A DNA stretch of 20,148 nucleotides. It comes from Alphaproteobacteria bacterium (lineage in GTDB: Bacteria; Pseudomonadota; Alphaproteobacteria; Micavibrionales; UBA2020). Below the pieces are notes generated by a model. It had not been told where the DNA came from. It searched no databases and saw only the letters and a list, made by a program, of their open reading frames with translations. The translations under genes and the position numbers were made by a program. The stretch is taken from assembly GCA_020853455.1 (NCBI GenBank), contig JADYYV010000083.1, positions 1 to 20,148 on the forward strand, written 5' to 3'. Each line of letters opens with the position of its first letter. The stretch's first letter is position 1. This document shows positions 15,412 through 20,148 of the stretch, piece by piece.

Positions 15412-16647
15412 TCAGGCTTTCCCCGAGCCGGACATTCCGGACAACCGGACACCCCATAGGGGGATGTCCTGTCTGTCCGAATTAGGGATTTTGTCATTTT
15501 CATTTTGTCCGGGTTTGTCCGATTTGTCCGGTATCCAGATATAATCAGCGCAAGTCATTGCAATATTTTCTAAATTTAGCTTGTCTATTATCCGGACAAA
15601 AGCTTTTCGGATACTGTCCGGTTTGTCCGTTTTAAAAATTTTCGCATTTTGCAGCGCGGTCAGAAAAACATCTTGTCCGGCGGCTTTTACAGGTGTTTTG
15701 CCGCCTTTCGGGTGGAAGTCTTCCCCCTGTTCAGCGATCAGGGTCTGGAGTATTTCCAGCGCCCGTCCTGACTGGCCGCGAAGCTGCGGGGTCGCGTCCG
15801 CAATACCGGGTTTCAGGACGCAAGAGGTTACAGGCTCGTTATCTTCATCATGGCGGATAATGACCTGCTCCAAGCGAAAGTGAAATCTCTCTCCGGTCGC
15901 GCCGTCTCGCTGCTTCATCACCTCAGCAATAATCAGGCCTGCTTCTTTGTCTTTAAAAACCATGATCTCCGTATCAACCGCACCAAGCAGGGAGCTGTGG
16001 CCACGCGCACCCCTTTCGCTGTCCTTGCCCGTATGGTGGACGACCAGCAGGTGCGCTCCAAGTTCTTCACGGATACGGTCGCAGTTCTTGATAAAGCCGC
16101 CCATGGCCGCAGGACTGTTTTCGTCGCCGCCAGCAATGGCGCGGGCGAGGGTGTCGATCACAATGATTGCCGCCGGTTCCGGAAGGCGCTGGATTTCCTC
16201 GATCAGGGGGCTTGTGTCGGCCTCAGGATCATATAGATCAACGCTAGCGGGGATGAGGTAAAAAGGTGCGTCATTCTGTATTTGGCCGGACTTCTTTCCT
16301 GCCTCAATTCGGTCGCGGATGCTTTGCCCGCCCTCGGCAGCGATATAGACGACCGCACCCTTTTTAGTTTTACGTCCCAGCCAAGGTTTCCCCATAGCGA
16401 TTTGGAAACACAGGTTAAGCACGAAAAAACTTTTGCCACAGTTTGGCTTGCCGTAAACGACACTCATAGCGCTGGTTTCCAGCAGCCGTTTGACTAAATA
16501 TGTCTTACAAGGCAGGTCGCCAATCTCACTCAAGGTATAAGGTTGGAGCCGTCTGCGCTGGACTTCCGGCAGCGCCGCGCTTTCAATGCACTTGCGGATG
16601 GCATCAAAGCCTGCCGCCTGTCCCAAGTCGTTAAAATCCAAGCTCAT
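15412..16647 (-). CDS. RepA-like AAA ATPase / replicative helicase (AAA_25 family)
   Basis: A 411-aa RecA-fold ATPase like IncQ-type RepA helicases. Walker A GKPNCGKS is at 66-73, Walker B IIVID at 161-165, and HHTGK at 204-208 is the sensor-type motif of this family. It probably unwinds or loads at the island origin together with the primase encoded upstream. ATG 16647 overlaps the primase stop as ATGA and has GGAG 8 nt upstream; the GTG at 16656 is rejected. The last 90 residues lie outside the ATPase core and are rich in D-K-P/S repeats (TDKPDSI, PDKSDKPGQ); these are encoded by an iteron-like DNA array, see 15428-15680. Confidence 0.88.
   Translation of the reverse strand: MSLDFNDLGQAAGFDAIRKCIESAALPEVQRRRLQPYTLSEIGDLPCKTYLVKRLLETSAMSVVYGKPNCGKSFFVLNLCFQIAMGKPWLGRKTKKGAVVYIAAEGGQSIRDRIEAGKKSGQIQNDAPFYLIPASVDLYDPEADTSPLIEEIQRLPEPAAIIVIDTLARAIAGGDENSPAAMGGFIKNCDRIREELGAHLLVVHHTGKDSERGARGHSSLLGAVDTEIMVFKDKEAGLIIAEVMKQRDGATGERFHFRLEQVIIRHDEDNEPVTSCVLKPGIADATPQLRGQSGRALEILQTLIAEQGEDFHPKGGKTPVKAAGQDVFLTALQNAKIFKTDKPDSIRKAFVRIIDKLNLENIAMTCADYIWIPDKSDKPGQNENDKIPNSDRQDIPLWGVRLSGMSGSGKA
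15428..15680. repeat. Candidate iteron origin of replication inside the RepA-like gene
   Basis: Eleven copies of TGTCCG (mostly TGTCCGG) occur in 253 bp. In plus orientation they start at 15474, 15506, 15516, 15525, 15615, 15624 and 15674; in inverse orientation (CCGGACA) at 15428, 15437, 15445 and 15592. Several are spaced 8-10 bp, about one helical turn. Seven lie to the left and four to the right of an AT-rich stretch (about 15532-15591), a possible melting region. A hairpin (GGACACCCC / GGGG..TGTCC, 15447-15469) sits in the left group. About 0.1 copies would be expected by chance. Confidence 0.65.
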
Positions 16648-17360
16648 TGTTTGCACTCCGGTTTCGCGATGAAGGCCCCAATTAGCTGCGCTGCCTGCCG
16701 AGCCTTTGTCATGCCCGGATTGGCTTTAGAGTGATTATCATCGTCCGCGCAGATGATGATTTTCGCTTCAGGATATTTCTTCCTGATCGCTTTGCCGACC
16801 GATTCAAGGTTGCCTGCGTCGAACGCGACCACGGTGGCATGTCCGGTCGATTCAAAGATGCTGGCCGCCGTGGCGTAGCCTTCCGCTATGCAGATAACGC
16901 CTTGGTATGTGCCAATCATAAAGTAGCCGCCTTTTTTCTGGCCGCCTGATAGGAAACGTTGTTTACCATCAGCGTCGATGAACTGAAGGCTCTGAACGCT
17001 TCCGGTTTCGCCGGAAAGCGGGATTAGAAGACAACCTTTGTATAGACGCAGACCGTGGTTCTTGACGCCCTTCCTTTGCAGATAGGGGTGATCGTCGGGC
17101 GCTGGTACGCTGGTCTGGAGAATGTAGTCAATCTTTTCACTCAGGTCGGCGGGCCTAGCATCTCTCACAGGAACGCCTGCGTAGTCAGCCTTGAGCGTGT
17201 GCAGCGCTCCCGAGTTCTGAAGCGCCGCCCAGACCGCTTCGGGGCTGCAACCGGCATGGCAATGGGTTAACCATTTGCCTCCCTTCCTAGTCAACGAAAG
17301 GCTAGGCGTATCGTCATCGTGCGCTGGGCATGGGATGAGACGGTGAAGTTTGTTATTCAT
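16644..17360 (-). CDS. Toprim-domain primase with CHC2-type zinc finger
   Basis: A 238-aa primase of the island/plasmid type. The zinc finger is C11-P-A-H14 with a following P-S-L and C34-H-A-G-C38. The Toprim core has the Glu of IAEGYATA (Glu150) and the acidic D196-D197-D198 run. It would make primers for island replication with the RepA-like ATPase. The TTG frame start at 17366 is passed over for ATG 17360, which has GGAGG 7 nt upstream and overlaps the previous gene's stop by 8 nt. The short length, without a separate helicase domain, fits split primase/helicase systems. Confidence 0.87.
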   Translation of the reverse strand: MNNKLHRLIPCPAHDDDTPSLSLTRKGGKWLTHCHAGCSPEAVWAALQNSGALHTLKADYAGVPVRDARPADLSEKIDYILQTSVPAPDDHPYLQRKGVKNHGLRLYKGCLLIPLSGETGSVQSLQFIDADGKQRFLSGGQKKGGYFMIGTYQGVICIAEGYATAASIFESTGHATVVAFDAGNLESVGKAIRKKYPEAKIIICADDDNHSKANPGMTKARQAAQLIGAFIAKPECKQ

Positions 17361-17664
17361 CTTCAAGCCTCCGCTTCATGAGAGCCGAGCTAAGACGCAT
17401 TGCCATTGTATCCAGAAAGACCCGTTCCGCTTCCTTCCACGTAGCCTTTGCGTTTTTATAAGGGTCATTGAAGCGATATGAGTCAGATATATCAACGGAA
17501 TCCGCTATCAACTTTGGAAGATTGTTGACGGTGCATGCCTTGCAACATGTGGTTGCCTTACCGCAAAACCACTCTGGCATCATTTCAGGTGGAAGCTTCC
17601 TGCCGCAAAAATCACAGGCCACATTACCGCTAAGGTCGCGAGCGGCGCTGACACTATTTTTCAT
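17353..17664 (-). CDS. Small Cys-rich zinc-ribbon-type protein
   Basis: A 103-aa protein with cysteines at 17, 20, 34, 40, 41 and 44 (CDFC, FC, CCKAC), likely a metal-binding ribbon, followed by a helical C-terminal half with many basic residues. Family not recognised. ATG 17664 has AAGGAGG 6 nt upstream and overlaps the previous stop as ATGA. It sits between the AlpA-like gene and the primase, so it is probably part of the excision or replication module. Confidence 0.7.
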   Translation of the reverse strand: MKNSVSAARDLSGNVACDFCGRKLPPEMMPEWFCGKATTCCKACTVNNLPKLIADSVDISDSYRFNDPYKNAKATWKEAERVFLDTMAMRLSSALMKRRLEDE

Positions 17665-17849
17665 TGTGCGCCTCCTTCCGAAAAGCGCTTCAGCCAAGCT
17701 TGTTCGGCATCTGGGGTAATGAGTCTTCGGCGACCCGCTTTCACGGTTACGGGCCCCTCTCCTCGGCGGCGCAATTGAAAATAATGCGCAAGGCTGATAC
17801 CGTGCGCGCTACAAAACTCAGCAATGGATTTTGATGATTTAACCATCAT
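17661..17849 (-). CDS. AlpA/Xis-like helix-turn-helix regulator
   Basis: A 62-aa protein with a MerR/excisionase-type winged helix-turn-helix: SIAEFCSAHGISLAHYFQLRRRGEGP followed, after a short gap, by GRRRLITPDAEQAWLKRF. Such proteins act as recombination directionality factors or switch on excision in prophages and islands. The first gene of the replication operon, it starts at ATG 17849 with GGAG 8 nt upstream. The stop overlaps the next start. Together with the integrase upstream it likely sets integration versus excision. Confidence 0.8.
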   Translation of the reverse strand: MMVKSSKSIAEFCSAHGISLAHYFQLRRRGEGPVTVKAGRRRLITPDAEQAWLKRFSEGGAQ

Positions 17850-18101
17850 AGTTTTCTCCAACTATTGACGGCCCCAAAAAAATTCTATGCTTCGAAGAGT
17901 TAGAAATACAAGAAAAAAGTTCTCAAGAGTTTATTGATAACAATCAGAGATGGTTAGCTGATATCATTTGTGTCAACAAATACTGGGGTTTTTTTGATTT
18001 TTGATGTCGTTAAGTGCTTTCGATTCGAATTGTGCTTTAAAAATTCCTAGTAGTAGGACGACCTGTCTAGTATGCGCAGTGAATTGCGGTTTGGTTATTA
18101 G
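17850..18101. other. Gap between integrase and replication operon
   Basis: A 252-bp AT-rich stretch that must hold the operon promoter. A perfect TTGACA (17976-17971, minus strand) is visible but without a good -10 at 16-18 nt. Just after the integrase stop, a small hairpin CCTA-N4-TAGG (18046-18057) precedes AATTTTT on the minus strand, a weak terminator. No gene is seen. Confidence 0.4.
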
Positions 18102-19091
18102 TCATCCCAATTTCTCTACGAGACTTTCTGCTTTCAAATGAGTGTATCTAAAGAGCATCCGGTAATCTCTATGCCCAGAGATCAGTGCGACTTCCGGTAC
18201 GGTCAAGCCGCGCTCCACGAGGCGTGTAATTGCCTCATGCCGTAGGTCATGGAAGTGCAGGTCATCAATACCTGTGCGATCACGCAACCTTTGCCACGCA
18301 AGCTTGAGGGCATTATCCGAAACAGGAAACACAAATGCCTGCTTTTCTTTGCGGCTCAGTCCGTTGAGCACAGCAAGGGCATGAGTGGACAGCGGTATAG
18401 TCCGAGGATGCCCGTTCTTGGTTACGGGGATGTGCAGGGTGTTGGTAGTGAAGTTTATGTCCGTCCACTTTATCCGGAGCAGTTCCCCACGGCGCATGGC
18501 TGTTGCCAATGCGAAGAGAAATATGGGCTTGATATGCGGGTTGCGGGTGTTCTCGATTTCCTTCAACAGTTGCCCTTCTTCATCTAGGGAGAGGCGGCGT
18601 GTTCGGTTCGGATCGTTCTTGGGCCTCCTGACAAATTTCAGGGGATTGTTGCGAAGAGGCCAGTTCCATTCCTTGATGGCAGTCTCGAAGGCGTGCTGAA
18701 TGATGCCAAGTTGATGATTGAATGTAGTGGCTGATATTTCCAAGAGACGCTCCTCCTTGTAGGCTGCGAAGTCCTGCGCTGTTATTTCTTGTATGTGCTT
18801 CTTGGCGAGAGAGTGTTGCTGAAAGCGCCGCAGGATATATGTCTGCACCTCTTGACTGAGCTTGCTCGGCATTATTTCCGTCAGGTATTTTTCGATGAGA
18901 TCATGCACTGTGGCGTGCTTGGCATCAGGGCAGGTTATCCCGTCTAGGTCTTTACGGTCAGCCCTTCTGTCCATCTGTCGTGCCCACTCAAGGGCATCGC
19001 TGTGCTTTGTAAAAGTTCTGCTAGTCGCCGGATAGCCTTTGCGCCGGATTTGGGCTTGCCACTTGCCTGACAGCTTGCGAATAGTCGCCAT
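18102..19091 (-). CDS. Tyrosine-recombinase integrase
   Basis: A 329-aa phage-type integrase. The N-terminal 55 residues form an arm-binding domain, followed by a SAM-like core-binding domain (about 60-155) and the catalytic domain from about 165. Catalytic residues are Arg200 in ATAMRRGEL, Lys225 in VTKNGHPR, His281 and Arg284 in HDLRH, His307 in SGHRD and the nucleophile Tyr316. All are present, so the enzyme should be active. The start is 103 nt from the attachment repeat in the tRNA gene, the usual place. It should catalyse strand exchange in the 51-bp tRNA-Val repeat. Confidence 0.95.
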   Translation of the reverse strand: MATIRKLSGKWQAQIRRKGYPATSRTFTKHSDALEWARQMDRRADRKDLDGITCPDAKHATVHDLIEKYLTEIMPSKLSQEVQTYILRRFQQHSLAKKHIQEITAQDFAAYKEERLLEISATTFNHQLGIIQHAFETAIKEWNWPLRNNPLKFVRRPKNDPNRTRRLSLDEEGQLLKEIENTRNPHIKPIFLFALATAMRRGELLRIKWTDINFTTNTLHIPVTKNGHPRTIPLSTHALAVLNGLSRKEKQAFVFPVSDNALKLAWQRLRDRTGIDDLHFHDLRHEAITRLVERGLTVPEVALISGHRDYRMLFRYTHLKAESLVEKLG

Positions 19092-19116
19092 GTTTTCATC
19101 CCCATTGTGAGCAGGT

Positions 19117-19127
19117 TGTGAAAACTT
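19117..19127 (+). repeat. Candidate integrase arm-type site, right
   Basis: TGTGAAAACTT between the integrase start and the attachment repeat; the same sequence lies at 7135-7145. Suggestive only. Confidence 0.3.
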
Positions 19128-19193
19128 GGTTTTGATATTCTGAGGATTGTTCCGGCTGTCTTCCCCTAAGTCCTTGTTCGGACTTTATGAAAG

Positions 19194-19244
19194 AAGTGGT
19201 GGACACAACAGGGATTGAACCTGTGACCCCTACCATGTCAAGAT
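19194..19244 (-). repeat. Right attachment repeat
   Basis: Identical to 6971-7021. It covers the tRNA-Val from the end of the 5' anticodon-stem strand to CCA plus 3 nt, so integration restores an intact tRNA gene here. Tyrosine integrases of this kind typically exchange strands in the anticodon loop, at the right end of the repeat. Confidence 0.93.
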
Positions 19245-19271
19245 AGTGCTCTACCGCTGAGCTATGTGTCC
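19197..19271 (-). tRNA. tRNA-Val (anticodon GAC)
   Basis: A 75-nt tRNA with CCA encoded. The acceptor stem is GGACACA/TGTGTCC, the D arm contains AGCTCAGCGGTAGAGC, the anticodon stem CTATC/GGTAG closes the loop TTGACAT with GAC, and the T arm is ACAGG-TTCAATC-CCTGT. All stems pair with only one G-T. It is the island's integration target and stays functional, because the island supplies an identical 3' half. Confidence 0.95.
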
Positions 19272-19374
19272 TTGGTCAGGCCGATTTATTAGCACGGCAT
19301 TTCCGATTTATGCAAGTCTTATCGTAATCCGCTGAAAATGCGGAGAAAACCCGCTTTTCAAGGAATCAGGGCAC

Positions 19375-19467
19375 AAAAGATTGCTCCCAGACCGGGGCGG
19401 CGGTCTGGGCGCGGCTTCGCCGCCGGCCAAAAAGATTGTCCCCAGACCGGGGGGGCGGTCTGGGGAC
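19375..19467. repeat. Tandem pair of REP-like palindromes
   Basis: Two copies with a period of 55 bp, each starting AAAAGATTG. Copy 1 has the 9-bp stem CCCAGACCG/CGGTCTGGG (19386-19409); copy 2 has the perfect 12-bp stem GTCCCCAGACCG/CGGTCTGGGGAC (19438-19467), both with 6-nt loops. Between them GCGGC-TTC-GCCGC forms a small hairpin. The stems could stop transcription of the response regulator gene or be a dispersed repeat family. Confidence 0.8.
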
Positions 19468-19517
19468 AGTGGTTTACGGAGGGGGAATTATCTCCGTTGG
19501 GGGTCCAGTCGTAACTC

Positions 19518-19973
19518 TTAAAGCTGTTGTGCGCGTGCCGGCTTGTGGGCGAAGTCCGCGTATATGATGTTGCTGTCTGCCGACTGCATCGGCGTTTTCA
19601 GCGGCAGGCTGCCCTGGCCCATCAGGTAACGCACGCGGGTGGCAATCTCCTTCAGGTGGAAGGGGCGCGTGGTGACGGGGGCGGGGGCATAAGCGGGGGT
19701 TGCATGGGTATCCATCGCAACACCTGCGAAACCGGTAATGAAAATGACCTGAAGGCCGGGGTTGTCCTGCAGTGCCTTCTGGGCGAGCACGAAGCCGTCG
19801 ATGCCGGGCATCACGACGTTCACCAGCAGCACATCATAAGAGTCACGCGAAGACACGCGCCATGCGTCGAGGCAGTTATCGACGCTCTCGACCGTATTGC
19901 CCGCTTTTTTCAGCGTGGCGGCCAGATAAGCTGCGGTAGTTGAATTGTGTTCTGCGATCAGGATCTTAGCCAT
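19518..19973 (-). CDS. CpdR-like single-domain response regulator with lost phosphorylation site
   Basis: A 151-aa receiver-only protein; the segment GFVLAQKALQDNPGLQVIFI then TGFAGVA and PFHLKE closely recalls CpdR, which in its unphosphorylated form brings ClpXP protease and its substrates (including CtrA) to the cell pole. Here the acidic pocket is degenerate: the phosphoacceptor position is Asn52 (VNVVMPGIDG), the acidic pair is E8-H9-N10, and the conserved Lys is Arg103. Thr80 remains. It cannot take phosphate in the normal way, so it may act as permanently unphosphorylated CpdR or as a different adaptor. A tail of about 25 residues follows the domain. The ATG has GGGGAG 9 nt upstream. 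Confidence 0.85.
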   Translation of the reverse strand: MAKILIAEHNSTTAAYLAATLKKAGNTVESVDNCLDAWRVSSRDSYDVLLVNVVMPGIDGFVLAQKALQDNPGLQVIFITGFAGVAMDTHATPAYAPAPVTTRPFHLKEIATRVRYLMGQGSLPLKTPMQSADSNIIYADFAHKPARAQQL

Positions 19974-20064
19974 TTGAAGTCACTCCCCTATGTTTTGTTT
20001 TTCTTTGCCGTTTCTTCTCTCTGTGTCTCTCCGTGGTGTCTTTAGCCCCGTTCAGCCGGTTTTT

Positions 20065-20079
20065 TTAATTTCTCGTTAA
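20065..20079. promoter_or_regulatory. CtrA-type box (TTAA-N7-TTAA) upstream of the CpdR-like gene
   Basis: TTAA at 20065-20068 and TTAA at 20076-20079 with exactly 7 nt between, the full CtrA consensus of alphaproteobacteria, about 92 nt before the start at 19973. A further TTAA lies at 20089-20092 with different spacing. It suggests cell-cycle control of the gene. AT-rich sequence gives chance matches, so this is a moderate call. From 20080 to 20148 I see no gene that can be called. Confidence 0.5.
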
Positions 20080-20148
20080 CGTCTTATGTTAATAGTAAAA
20101 CATTTTACAGAAACATGGTCAAGGGCATTTATGAACAAGAAGTTAAGG

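Larger units (their letters stand above)
6971..19244. mobile_element. tRNA-Val-integrated genomic island, about 12.2 kb
   Basis: The element is delimited by 51-bp direct repeats at 6971-7021 and 19194-19244. A tyrosine integrase (18102-19091) lies beside the intact tRNA-Val, and an AlpA/Xis-like regulator, a primase and a RepA-like ATPase are present. The excisable unit would be about 12,223 bp. The content is mosaic, with AT-rich ends and middle around a GC-rich cargo block. There is no relaxase, type IV secretion, capsid, portal or terminase gene that I can recognise, so it cannot move between cells on its own. It resembles phage satellites or integrative mobilisable elements in its replication module. 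Confidence 0.9.

Noticed and set aside
15428..15680. CRISPR array as an explanation of the TGTCCG repeats
   Set aside because: Repeats are only 6-7 bp, in both orientations, with irregular 8-67 bp start-to-start spacing, and no cas gene is present.
20115..20148. Possible gene start on the plus strand at the right edge (ATG 20115 or 20131)
   Set aside because: Only about ten codons visible and no good Shine-Dalgarno; cannot be supported.

Overview
The window reads as the chromosome of an alphaproteobacterium carrying a tRNA-integrated genomic island. The host assignment rests on kdsB, a CpdR-type receiver protein next to a TTAA-N7-TTAA CtrA-type box, and the overall gene style. A Micavibrionales- or Rhodospirillales-like host is possible, but I cannot place it more closely.

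Left flank (1-6852) is core chromosome of fairly high GC. A tight minus-strand run holds kdsB (CMP-Kdo synthetase), a membrane protein and the start of a TfoX-domain gene that leaves the window. Kup potassium transporter and a DUF882/M15-type lipoprotein follow on the plus strand. A TPR-sulfotransferase fusion and a cupin protein lie on the minus strand.

The island (about 12.2 kb) lies between two 51-bp direct repeats, 6971-7021 and 19194-19244. The right repeat is the 3' part of an intact tRNA-Val(GAC), and a tyrosine integrase sits next to it. The island is modular. (a) The left end has a GNAT toxin/antitoxin pair whose toxin lacks an ATG start. (b) A GC-rich cargo block (about 8340-13200) encodes a membrane-anchored nuclease, a sulfotransferase and an OafA-type acyltransferase, suggesting surface-glycan modification, plus small Cys-rich and coiled-coil proteins. 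(c) An AT-rich block (about 13200-14640) holds an orphan ORF and a two-gene membrane operon of unknown role. (d) A compact minus-strand replication operon runs AlpA/Xis-like regulator, Cys-rich protein, Toprim primase, RepA-like AAA ATPase and two small conserved island proteins. (e) The integrase closes the island. No relaxase, capsid, terminase or conjugation gene is visible, so it looks like a satellite or mobilisable-type element that depends on a helper.

The most interesting signal is hidden inside the 3' end of the RepA-like gene: eleven copies of TGTCCG in both orientations within about 250 bp, in two groups on either side of an AT-rich stretch. This is the layout expected of an iteron replication origin.

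Right flank (19272-20148) has a pair of REP-like palindromes and a CpdR-like receiver that has lost its phosphoacceptor aspartate (Asn52), with a CtrA-type box upstream.
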